Shown in pieces: positions 46,574 through 56,602 of a stretch of 64,000 nucleotides of DNA (its first letter is position 1; each line of letters opens with the position of its first letter). A model generated the notes under the pieces. The model had not been told where the DNA came from. It did no database searches and saw only the letters and a list, made by a program, of their open reading frames with translations. The position numbers and the translations under genes were made by a program. Origin of the DNA: Immersiella caudata (Eukaryota > Ascomycota > Sordariomycetes > Sordariales > Lasiosphaeriaceae); assembly GCA_030512335.1 (NCBI GenBank), contig JAULSU010000003.1, forward strand, positions 4,402,001-4,466,000, given 5' to 3'.

Positions 46574-47395
46574 CTTGAAGGTGTGGGGTGGAGGATGTGC
46601 GAGATCGGGAGGCGGAGTAAGAATAAGCTTTGGGTATGTATGCCGTCAGGGGTGGGCACCGGCGGGAGTCAAAGCAGAAGAGTGGATGCAATGTGAAGAC
46701 CAAAGAGACATTGAGACCGACTCGACGGGAGCAAAAGATATTATATGCGAAGCAGGCGCTGGACTGGTGGGCTGGGGTTGTGTGGTCGAAGCAGCAACAG
46801 CCAGCTTTTCTTGCATGCTTGCATGCTTGCAATCCGGTGTGCAGCGGTGGGCAGGCCTGCGCCTTCCAGCGCCAGCGGATGTAAATAGTTCCATGTGAGT
46901 CTCAGCCATCCTGCCAGAAAGCTCGGCCCACATGCCAGCCCAGTCTGGTTGGCAGGGCTGGCCGAGCTGAAGTCGGAAGGGATGCGAGCCTGACACGCAC
47001 CAACGCCCAATCAACGGGACCCCTCGGCGCCTTCACATCATTCTGTGCTGGCTCCCCTGCAGTTCAGCGCAGTTGGCTGTGATTGGGCCCGGACCCGGAA
47101 TTGATCTCCGCCACCACGTTTTGGCGATGAGTTGCGCGGGGGGACTGGAGATGGATTTCTTTGCATTGCTGAGAGCCGAAAGCTTATTGTTTGTCCGCAA
47201 AAAAAAAAAAGGCCCCCTGAGGAAGTCCTGGGAATGTGGGTTGTGTGCTGCCCCCGGCGACCCGAAAATTCCGGCGAGGCCAAGAGCGCCCGACGCCGTG
47301 GCGCCGAGCGCCCGGTGGAATCCTCGGCCAGAACCAGACATGCGGCGCACAGGCTTGCCCGTTGCCCAGCACCGCTCGCCGCCATCTGCCCATCT
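46574..47395. other. Intergenic region upstream of the deacetylase
   Basis: An 822 bp spacer separates the deacetylase start from the DUF7719 gene stop. It carries the deacetylase promoter. A small repeat, two and a half copies of TTGCATGC, lies at 46811-46830 and an A-run at 47201-47211. No gene was recognised. Confidence 0.5.
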
Positions 47396-48121
47396 TCATC
47401 TAATCGAATATCCTCCTGACCACAGAAAATATCCGGCGCCGGCGAGGCTGAGGACCGCCCATGGCAACTCCAACTCGATCACCGACCAGACCCAAAGGCA
47501 GCCCAGCGGCGGAGCCTGCTTCATCACCGCCATGTAGCCGAACTCGTTGGTTACATGAATTAGATAGCAGCCTGCGGCGGCGCTCGTGGCGAAGAAGATG
47601 GCTTGCCGGAGACCATTTTGGAACCGCTGGGGCAGGCCTGGGAGTATCGTTGGGTTGGACGAATGCGGATGAAGTGGATAAAACAGGAGCGCGAAAACTG
47701 TTTACGAATGCAGTCATGTCAGCAGTTGGGTCAGCGCCGTTGGCGAAGACGAAAACGCACCCATCCAAGCCTGGACAGCCCGCGTGCAGACTTTGGGCCA
47801 TTGCACGCGGTTCATCGAGTATTGGTGCTGAACAAGGACGTCCAACGTAAAGTGCAGCATCGCCAGGCTCACGCTCCAAAGCAGCGTCTCCATGACCCGC
47901 TCTGCTGTCGGCGACAGTCCTTCCTCATCGTCTCCATCCTCGTCGCTGCTCAGCCTGGCGGCTTTCCGGGCCGCCCTTTTGTTCGCATCTTCCTGTTCCT
48001 GCGCCTGCGCAAAGAGATCCCGCTTCTGCGCGATGTCAAGCAGCGTTTCCTGCGTTGGCCCGGACCTGTCTGGCTGCCGGAGCTTGATCCCTGCCGAGTC
48101 TTCCTTGCGTTTCCTAGCCAT
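47396..48121 (-). CDS. DUF7719-type small membrane protein
   Basis: Exons 48121-47761 and 47697-47396 are joined across a 63 nt intron (GTGCGT, CTGAC branch, AACAG; phase 1) for 220 residues. Without the splice the protein would lose its most conserved part. The N-terminal 75 residues are charged (M-A-R-K-R-K; D-E-D-G-D-D-E-E) and probably cytosolic or nuclear-facing. Then come a segment L-L-W-S-V-S-L-A-M-L-H-F and L-V-Q-H-Q-Y, and after the junction F-A-L-L-F-Y-P-L-H, Q-A-I-F-F-A-T-S-A-A-A-G-C-Y-L, M-K-Q-A-P-P-L-G-C-L-W-V-W and a last hydrophobic helix, suggesting about four membrane spans. These signatures match a conserved ascomycete family that I recall as DUF7719. The molecular function is unknown; the invariant-looking A-P-P-L-G-C motif is the best candidate for a functional site. 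Confidence 0.82.
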
Positions 48122-49241
48122 GTTCTCCGATGCGGCCGCGCGAGGAAATTGAGGCGGAGAGAGTGTTGGGGAGGAATGAAGGAATCACGATCCTCAGGCA
48201 AAGCTGGCTGCCGAGTGCACCAAGACGGAGACGCACAGACCAGTAACCCGCCAAGCCTCAACGCAGGAGCCAAGAGGGCGGCTCATGGCAGGCAAGCCCG
48301 GTAAACTCTTCGAGCTGCTGCGGCGCTTGTGCCGTGTGTCCTGGAAATTCCACCGCCGAGGGCAGTTCAAAACCCGTCGGTAACCTCATGGCGCGGATTT
48401 TTGACAGAAGGGTCCATTCAATTGGACGGCCGCTGGGCAAATGGAAAAAGTCTTGTTACCCCAGAATCGAGATGAGGCAGTAATTGATGCATTACGCTGG
48501 CGGTCCACCGCCTGTTGCTTCCCGTGACCAACGGCATCGGCGAACTGGGATGAGCCCCTTGTTGGGGTCCCTCTCTAATCGCAACGGTGGCATTATCGTG
48601 TCCTCCTCTCCCCTTGGCAGCTGGTAGCTAATTAGCATTACCCTCAACCTTTCCCCCGCGCGCGATAAAACCCACGCACGATAGAGAGGGAAGCACGAAA
48701 CTTGCCACGTTTTTCTCGTCGTGATCGCAGAATTCTCCTCTTTACCTGTCTAGCTCTGCATTGATCTCGCCCAGTTCCCGCCGGACCGCGTAATTGCGAC
48801 CCCATCCTCCCGCCCGCCCCTCCGTTGCAGTACCTGGGCTTGCATCCCGCACCACCTCCAGCTTTCGGCAGCCAAAAGCATTAAGGTTGCGTTGCAGCTT
48901 CCCACCCTCTGGAAGCTTATCTGGACCCGGCGTTTCCTCGACAGCTCTGAAGTGCACGCGCGCTCGTATCTCGTCTGGGAACAGCCGCAGGCGCAGTCCA
49001 TCGCCCACAGTTTCAGACCCAAGCGGCCGACGCTGACCCGGTTCCCGTTAACCTTTTCCACAGCCACGCAGCGCCTGGCCCTGACAACGCGCGGCCAGGC
49101 GGCGACAGCAGCGGCCGCGCCCAGTGCGCTTTGTCGACCAGAAGATCTCGCTGCCTTGCATTGCTAACTGACGGGATCTGAGATCGGATTGACGAAGCGG
49201 GGCACAGCCGATTCCTCGAGCTGCGGATTGTCGTTTGCACC
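48122..49241. promoter_or_regulatory. Divergent upstream region of the DUF7719 and GPI12 genes
   Basis: A 1.12 kb spacer separates two start codons; overlapping frames up to 105 codons only. A GATAAAA-like element at about 48663 could be a TATA-type site. No RNA gene or repeat was seen. Confidence 0.45.
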
Positions 49242-50167
49242 ATGGAGTGGCTCTGGGCGGTCGCGCTGGTCGTCCTGGTCGTCCCAACCCTCTACCTGTA
49301 CACGGTAGGGGTGGTCGCGACTCGGTTCCCCATGCTGTACAACAAGCGCATCTGCTTGCTGATTGCGCATCCCGACGACGAGGCCATGTTCTTTGCGCCG
49401 ACAGTTTTGGCCCTCACGCGACCCGAAACGGGCAATCACGTCAAGATTCTGTGTCTGAGTAGCGGTAAGCTGTTTGCTCGGTGGTCTCCACTGCTCTGCT
49501 GTGTTGCTGACCGGAAATATTGTTGGTAGGCGACGCTGACGGCCTCGGCGAGACGAGGAAGCGGGAGCTTGCTAAATCAGGACTGACCCTCGGCCTGCGC
49601 AAAGAGGACGATGTCTTTGTTGTCGAGGACCCCCGATTCCAAGACGGCATGACCAACAAGTGGGATCCCAGCGAAATCGCGGGACTCCTCAGCGCCGCTT
49701 TCGCGCCCAGCCTGGCGCAACAAAAGAAGGCAGACACGGCCCCCACGGCCTCCATTGACGTCATTGTCACCTTCGACGCGGACGGCGTGTCGCAGCATCC
49801 GAATCATATTTCGTTATACTACGGCGCTAAGGCGTTTGCCGCCGCATTGACCGCGGGCAGGACCGGTTGGGCGCCGCCGGTTGACCTCTACACGTTGACG
49901 ACGGTTCCGATGGCGCGCAAGTACGCCGGGTTCTTGGATGTGGTAGCGACGCTGGCGGGCTGGGCGTTCGGTGCCGATATGAAGGACAAAGAGCACCCCA
50001 AGGGGCTCGTGTTCCTCAACGGGGCGGGTAACGGTGGTGTCACGACAGCGTGGAAGGCCATGACGACGGCGCACAAGAGCCAGATGGTGTGGTTCCGTTA
50101 TGGGTGGATCACGCTGAGCCGGTACATGTACATGAACGACCTGAAGCTGGACGACATCAAGGGGTGA
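49242..50167 (+). CDS. gpi12: GlcNAc-phosphatidylinositol de-N-acetylase (PIG-L/GPI12)
   Basis: Exons 49242-49464 and 49530-50167 are joined across a 65 nt intron (GTAAGC...GGTAG, phase 1) for 286 residues. An N-terminal hydrophobic anchor (residues 3-26) is followed by the zinc-binding A-H-P-D-D-E at 42-47, C-L-S-S-G-D-A-D-G-L-G at the splice junction, R-K-x-E-L, and F-D-x-D-G-V-S-x-H-P-N-H, which supplies another metal ligand. This is the full PIG-L signature. The enzyme removes the acetyl group from GlcNAc-PI on the cytosolic face of the ER, the second step of GPI-anchor synthesis, which feeds surface proteins and wall mannoproteins. Length agrees with yeast Gpi12. It lies upstream of LSM3 on the same strand but 763 bp away, so they are separate transcripts. 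Confidence 0.93.
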
Positions 50168-50930
50168 TGAGGTGATGCTGAAAATTGAGAGACGCCGGTA
50201 GTCTGTAACGAATGATGATCTTCAGCCCTGGCATGGCAGTGGCCGCTTGGCCAAGGAGCAATCTGGACGATACCCGGGGCGGAACGAGCCGACGAGCATG
50301 GCGAGTCGAGGAGGTCGCAACGAGTGGTGGTCGAAGAGTAATGAGGATGTGCGGGAAGACGGAATTCGTTGAGGGCTCATGTCTAGCTGTTGGATAGTGT
50401 AATTACCTGATGGACACGCCATATACAGACGGCAGGCCAGCCATGGTGCCCTAATTGGATATAAATTGAAGAATAAACTCACGATTTGCCATCACTGCTG
50501 AACACTGCGCATGGTGATCGTAAACAAATCCGCCGCATCTCAACCCACATCACTGCAGCGAGAAGCGCGCTCCAAATTCCCTCAATTCCAACCCTACCTG
50601 TAGTTGCCAACTGTCAGTCACATTTCAGATCTGGAGAGCCGCTACCGAGATCGAAGCCCTGAATTTGAGATTCTGGGGAACCCTGCTGACAGCTCCGATT
50701 CTGCCACAACCCCACTCACCGCTTTCCCAAGCTCCCGCAATCCCTGGCCCGTGCGCCGCATTTCTGCCAGGCGCTCAGCGCAGTGACCACATCCCACTGA
50801 AGGAAGCTCACCAACCCACTCACTCAGTCACTCAGCTCAACTCAACCCCTCGTCTTGCGAACAACACACCCCGGTGACGACAACGATAATAACACTTCTC
50901 GCCAACCAGGACCCCGGATAAAGCGTCAAA
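50168..50930. promoter_or_regulatory. Intergenic region upstream of LSM3
   Basis: This 763 bp region contains the GPI12 3' end and the LSM3 promoter. CACTCA/CTCAGT-type repeats around 50815-50845 lie in the probable LSM3 leader. No additional gene is visible. Confidence 0.5.
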
Positions 50931-51361
50931 ATGGCCGACAACGCAGACGAAGGCAGCCCCGTCGCTGAACCCCTCGATCTCGTGCGCCTCCTCATTGACG
51001 AAATCGTCTGTGTCAAGCTCCGCGGTGATCGCGAGCTCAAGGGGAGATTACATGTATGCATTCCATGCCTCAGAAGAAGGAAGTGCACTCACTGACACGG
51101 TACAGGCCTACGACAGCCACTGCAACCTGGTACTAGGCGACGTGGAAGAGACCATCTACGTTGTTGACGACGAGGATGCGGATATGAATGAAGAGATCAA
51201 GACTGTTAGTAGGAAGAGCGAAATGTTGTTTGTTAGAGGTGAGTTTTTCTTTTCCCCACCTCTGTTGGTTTAGGAGATGAGGGGAGTTGAGCCAGGGAGG
51301 AGTTGGCTAACGAGTAGCAGGGGACAGCGTGGTGCTGATTGCGCCGCATTCGAGGCCTTGA
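50931..51361 (+). CDS. lsm3: U6 snRNA-associated Sm-like protein LSm3
   Basis: Three exons, 50931-51053, 51106-51238 and 51321-51361, with introns of 52 and 82 nt, give 98 residues. The exons are too short to appear as one open frame, but the joined product is unmistakable: L-D-L-V-R-L-L-I-D-E opens the Sm fold, V-K-L-R-G-D-R-E-L-K-G-R-L-H-A-Y-D-S-H-C-N-L-V-L is Sm motif 1 (with D and N in the RNA-binding loop), and M-L-F-V-R-G-D-S-V-V is Sm motif 2. LSm3 is part of the nuclear LSm2-8 ring on the U6 3' end and of the cytoplasmic LSm1-7 ring that promotes decapping. Length and order of motifs match the family; the extreme C-terminus (A-P-H-S-R-P) lies on the short third exon. Confidence 0.95.
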
Positions 51362-52043
51362 GGAGGAAAGGAGCTGGGGTGGATGAGATGGGATGGGAGG
51401 GGTGGGTTCCGTTGCCATGGCTTGAGCGGATTTGGAGCCATGGCTCGGTGCTAGAGGGCGACTGTTTACGGCTGAGGCTAAGATATGGATAGGAGACCTC
51501 TCAGAGGACACCCAGACCAGGAAATATCACCGCGGCGCGTCTGCCCGAGCTACCACCCTGCTTAGGGATGTGGCCGAGTTGACCCTGTCAAGGACAGCAG
51601 ACATAACTACTTCCTCTGCAAACCGGCGACCTGGACTGATGCATCAAGCAGGCTTCGCACTTCAGGCTCTTCGCAAAAGCAGGACCTGCAATGTGTTTGC
51701 ACTATGTCTGTCATTGAAGTCATATCTCTCCGTCTCTCTGTCCGGTTTGATGGAACATATCATATGATATCGCTGTGATGCCTCCCGGTAACCGAAGTAT
51801 ACCAACCAAGTCCCGTTGTAAGTTCAAACGCCTCATCAAGTGTCCTCCTGCAAGAGCAGGCGACCAGCCAGGGCTTCCTTGAGCCCACTTCCAAAGGGTA
51901 TCAACTTGCGCCCCCCGCATGCAGCAGGCTTTCAGGATCACCCCCAAACCAGAAAATACTTGTTGTAGTACTGACCAACTCCGCACAAGACCCATCGCTG
52001 TGCGCCTCAAAATAACCGCCTCTTTGACGTCTAACGGGCCGCT
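51362..52043. other. Convergent 3' spacer
   Basis: A 682 bp spacer lies between the LSM3 and GTPase stop codons. Frames up to 111 codons have no domain. It is probably 3' UTR sequence. Confidence 0.5.
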
Positions 52044-54030
52044 TTATGCCTCGGCGGTTACCGTAGGCACAGACCCGACCGCCTTACCGGCCTCACCGTC
52101 CGCATTCGGCGCCTCCTCTTGGCCACCCGATGACTCCTTAGACGGATCGTACAACGGCTTGGAGGGGTCGTAACCAACGCTCTTGACAATACCAAGACCT
52201 TTGGTCCGACCCTCCCGGAAGAGAAGTCGATCACCTGGAGCGAGATACTCCGGTCGTTGTACGAAGCGGAACGCGACAGTAGCGCGGTCGCCTGTGCGGA
52301 TGAAAGGCCGATCGACGTCGATAATAGCGCATGTCTGGGAGACAGGGCCGACGTGGAGCATAGCCTGGTATTTGGTCTTGATAGTTGTTGCATGGGACAG
52401 GATCAGAACTGTCATGGCATCAGCCGGCATCATCAAGAGCATTGGTGAATGGGACACGACACATACCCTCAGCAATAAACTCGCGGAATACCTTCGGCGG
52501 ACCATCTCCCTTTGGCAACACCACCATCCCTTTCCGAACATCCTTGCGCCGAACTCTTCTCAACGCGAAAGACGCAGACTGACCAGCAGATGCGGCCGGT
52601 ACGCCTATTCGCTTCCTCTCAATGGACCGAATCGACGTTTGTGTGAAGTTGCCCAGCGAGTCAGGGCCAATCTGGACCTCGTCGCCCGCGTGAATCACAC
52701 CAGACTTGACGATCCCGGATACCACAGTTCCGACGTGCGGCACACTGAAGGTGTCGTTGACATGGAACTCGAAAGGAGCGTCCGCATCGTAGCGTCCATG
52801 GTGCGGAAGAATGTTCAAGAAGGAACGGACCAAGTCAAGGTTCTCGCCGGTGACGTTGGAGATTTGGAAGATGGGGCAGATTCGTTGGCTGACGAACTGA
52901 GTGGCAGTGTTGACGCACTCCTCGTGGTTCTTGATGAAGATGGGTATTTTCCTTGCACCCGGGCTTTTTAGGATGCGTGTGATCTGTGTGATGGTGTGCT
53001 CCAAGATTTGGGGCGGGCAGATGTCGATTTTGGTGATGACAACCATGACCGGCACGTTGAGAGCCAGGGCGATACCAAGGTGCTCTTTGCTCATCCCAAT
53101 CAGCCCGTTGTTTGCAGCCACCATAAGCAAGCAGTAGTTCGGGCTGCTGGACAATAACCCGAAGACGGTGGTTCGGAGGTAACGCTCGTGACCAGCCAAA
53201 TCGCTGAACGTAATAACTTTTGCGCTGCGTTTGCCAATCTCCTCCCACGACAGCTTGCGTCCCGGGGTGTCAGACACGACGACCTGGCCCTTTGTGTCGA
53301 ATCCCATGATCTCCATGCCAACCGACGATGTTCTTCCGGTCTCAATCTCATGCTTGTGCCGGAATAAGTTGACACGGGCTTTGCCCCTGCCATCGTCAAG
53401 GTCGCCCTTGACAAGCACGCCAAGCATGGAGCTTTTCCCGGCGTCGACATTCCCGACAACCGCTATTCGGGTCTCGATGACCTCCTCAACTGTCCGAGCA
53501 CGCCGTACCATGACTTTTCCACTGCAGTCCTTCTCCTTTGTAGCGGCGCCGTCGAGGTCACCGCCAACATTTTTTGTCAACAGTAATTGGCAGTCGGCAT
53601 GTAGTTTCTTGGCGGCCTCATTTAACCTCTTGAAGGCGATATCGAACTCCTCCTTGTTGAGCTTCATGGAATCGTTATTGTTCTCGAAACCAATATCGAA
53701 GACCATCTCGCCGTTGCCATCCGCTAACCTCGAATCGAGACCGTCGGCAAGGCGCTGTAGCGACTCGGCATCGTCAGACAATAACAGGTCTCGTAACCTC
53801 GCACGCGGGGTCGGGTCAGACAGGTCAAGGCTGTCGAGGATGTCATCGAGTTCCTCGTGGTGGTCGAGCTCGGCGGTTGCGGTTTTGTTTGCAGCCGAAG
53901 TAGCGGTGGAGGCAGAGGCCTTGGAGGGGTATCGTAAGGCCTGCTGTTGCTCAACGTACTCAGCAAAGTCGCTCAATGCGGCCTCGCCTTTTCGTTTCTC
54001 GTGGGGTAGTTGCTTCGCTTTGGTCGCCAT
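52044..54030 (-). CDS. GTPBP1/GTPBP2-family translational GTPase
   Basis: Exons 54030-52467 and 52408-52044 are joined across a 58 nt intron (GTATGT...TGACAG, phase 1) for 642 residues. The junction gives F-I-A-E-V-L-I-L-S-H, the start of the last beta-barrel. Residues 1-180 are an acidic/helical family-specific N-terminus. The G domain follows: G-N-V-D-A-G-K-S-S (193-201, G1), D-L-A-G-H-E near 268 (G3, an A in the usual D-x-P-G-H position as expected for this family), T-K-I-D near 318 (G4). Two EF-Tu-like barrels follow (H-V-N-D-T-F-S-V-P-H-V-G-T-V-V-S-G; G-D-R-A-T-V-A-F-R-F). Mammalian GTPBP1 and GTPBP2 act in mRNA turnover and rescue of stalled ribosomes; the fungal role is less known. The start was chosen as the first ATG of the open frame. 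Confidence 0.9.
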
Positions 54031-54989
54031 GGTATCGATGGATACCGCGTGGGGTTACGCTGTGGAGGGGTTCGAGCAAAAGTTCAGCTGCGTATCCTTA
54101 GGATCATTGGGACGTTTTGCAACGGACTAAAAGCTGCCGCAGTTGTATTTTGAGGATGGAAGGAAATGAATTCCAGTGGGCTCTGGAGAGAGTGGGAGCA
54201 ATCTTTATAAGGCTGCTGGGTGTCTCGCCGGCTGAGTCGCAGCTTGGGATGGAAGCTTTTGAGGTTGGAGTCATCGACAAGGTTGAGCAACGGAGTGACT
54301 CCCCGCCTTTCTGTGGGGAACCCCAGACGGATTGTTATCGATAACATCTTCAACGTCAAACGCCTCGGCTTGGCGCTCATCTCCTGGAATCGAAAGGCAA
54401 CGACGAACAGAAAAAGCGCCCAAAAGAGTTTCCCCAGCGGATTTTCTCAATTCTGGCAGTTTTATTGCTTGAAAAGGATCAAACCAATTTTTCTGCGAGC
54501 AAGTGAAGGCATTTCTGATTTGAGCTGCTGGTGAACATGCGCTGTGGCAGCAACGCCGAAGCTCAGCCCTACAACCCCCAATTGGCGTCCCGTCCAGGTC
54601 ACAAGCTTGATTTTGACTCACAGGAGGAGACGCGATGATTCCACGAACACCCATCCCACATGTGGGCGTCAATTGAGCTCTCTCATACACGTCTTATATA
54701 CACTGTTTCAAACGTGAAAAAGAGCCAGCCTTGTCTGGGCCAATTCGTGGCAGGCTGGCGATGCGCTTCCCAATAATCCTGGTATGATATGACCAATTCG
54801 CTAGGCGCCATCATGATGCAGTACTTTTCCTCCTAGATGCTGCGTCGTGAACTTTTCCTCCCTGCCCATTGTACTTTTCCCAGGCCCAACCCCAAGAACA
54901 AAAGAAATCCCAATGCAAACCGCTTCCGGGGTATATCCAAGCCAAAACGCCGCGACATTGATGCTGAGTGAAGTATAAATTGGGGGTAT
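54031..54989. promoter_or_regulatory. Intergenic region upstream of the GTPase gene
   Basis: A 959 bp spacer between the GTPase start and the arrestin stop. It should hold the GTPase promoter and the arrestin 3' UTR. No gene or repeat was recognised. Confidence 0.5.
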
Positions 54990-56602
54990 TCATGATGACG
55001 GTACTGGTGCGTCGCCATGATGTTCTCGGACGCTGCTGCCGCTCGACTCTGTCGATCCGCGTCCGCGACCTTCACCCATTGTGTCGAGGGGCTCCATAAG
55101 TTCAGCAATCGAAGCCTCGCCGTCGAACGTCGTCTCGTGGCAATATGCCGGAGGGCTGGGTGGCACGTCCTGGTAGATGGGGGGAGCCTCGTTATCCCAG
55201 CTGATACCAATGCCTGGACGCTCGGTGAGGATGGTGCCAAAGTGCATGCGCAGGATGCGGCCTACGCCAGTGTGCGTGACGAGCCCGGGCTTGTTGATGG
55301 GGGCCCATTCCTGGGAGACCACCATCTCAACCATCAACTGGTGAGTGACCTCGGTCCCGTCTCGGCACTTGGTGTCGCACGCATACTTGGCGTGCTTCGC
55401 CAGGTTATATTCCAGCTCAAGTTCAATGCTGCTGTCGGTAGGGCTCATATAGTTGCTCTTCCAGCCCGAGAACAAAGTCTTCTCGCCGATGACCCGAGTC
55501 TCTGTGCGAATGAGCCCTTTTTTCTGCTGCTGGTCGGCGCCTTCTACCTTGGGACTGTGCTTGCCGCAAGCTGGGGCCACCGTCTTGGCCGTTTCCTCGA
55601 GACGCCAAGTGAGCTTCTTTAGTTTCCAGTACTCTATTGTGTCGACATTGGCGTTGTGTCGAGAGATGCCGTCCAATTTAAGGTTCAGGTTGTAGGTGCC
55701 GATGGGGTGGATGATGTGAGGGTAGTGTGCGCTCGCCTTGATGTTGGTGGGCGGGAAGACGCGGACGGAGTGATGCGGAAGCTCGGACTGCCCCAAGCTG
55801 CGCTTTACCTCCAACGTCTTCTTGAACTGAATAGGGGTTTGCAGGGCCCCGGCTACTCTTGGAACAGCCTCGGCCTTGAACTCGTACGAGATGACGACCA
55901 GAGGACCATCAATTGTCGCAGGGAGGTGGCCTTCCAGAAGAACCGAGAAGGGGAACGAGTGCTCGCCTGCAAGCCATGTTAGTCGGTATACTTTGTGGGA
56001 GTTGTGGAGACCCGCTTACCCTTCTTCAAGACCAACGGGTGGGGGAGCAGACACCACTTCTTCAGCTCGGTGACCTGAGTCGCGCAGTCGCTGCAGTGAT
56101 TTGCGAATGGCCTCTTCTGTGCGACCTGAATGCTCAATGTGGCGTTGAAGGAGTCGACCTCGACATTGTCCTCCTTGGCGTCCAAGAAAAGCTGACCCGA
56201 CACAAGAGCTCCGGTGCTGTGTTCGGCGTCTCCATAGAGGACAATGGGTGGCGACTCAAGCTTCCAGCCCAGCGACACTAGCGAGCTCGTGTGGCTTTCC
56301 TTGCCGGAGCGCCCAAAGTGCATGCTGGGAAACAGAGATCGATGGTGGTGTCCATGTTCGCGGTGCGATTCCGAGGAGAAGCTGCTCGTTCGTGATTCGC
56401 CCATTTTTTGACGAACTCGCTCATCGGCAGAGTCGCCTTCGATGGATGATGCATAAGTCACGGAACCCCTTCCGTTCCTGTCCGGAGAGTGTCGCCCGCG
56501 AGAATTATTTGCGATCGTCTTCTTCGGCTTCGCAAGGCTCGATACCTGGCTCTCGAGCGAGCTGGTCGACGACCGGAAAAAGTTGGCGACCCTATGAGGC
56601 AT
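54990..56602 (-). CDS. Arrestin-related trafficking adaptor (alpha-arrestin) with two PPxY motifs
   Basis: Exons 56602-56020 and 55966-54990 are joined across a 53 nt intron (GTAAGC...TTGCAG, phase 1) for 519 residues. A Ser/Arg-rich N-terminus (about 115 residues) precedes the arrestin N domain (S-P-P-I-V-L-Y-G-D-A-E-H-S-T-G-A-L-V-S-G), whose middle crosses the splice junction (L-K-K-G-E-H-S-F-P-F), and the arrestin C domain (T-R-V-I-G-E-K-T-L-F-S-G-W). Near the C-terminus are P-P-I-Y (456-459) and P-P-A-Y (466-469), ten residues apart, the docking signals for Rsp5/NEDD4-type ubiquitin ligases. Adaptors of this family bring the ligase to plasma-membrane transporters for endocytosis and link nutrient or pH signals to uptake. 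The cargo is unknown. The E-R-P-G-I-G-I-S-W-D-N-E segment before the motifs is also family-like. Confidence 0.9.

Noticed and set aside
53231..54130. 299-codon plus-strand open frame
   Set aside because: It lies antisense to the GTPBP1-type GTPase, is Ser-rich and domain-free.
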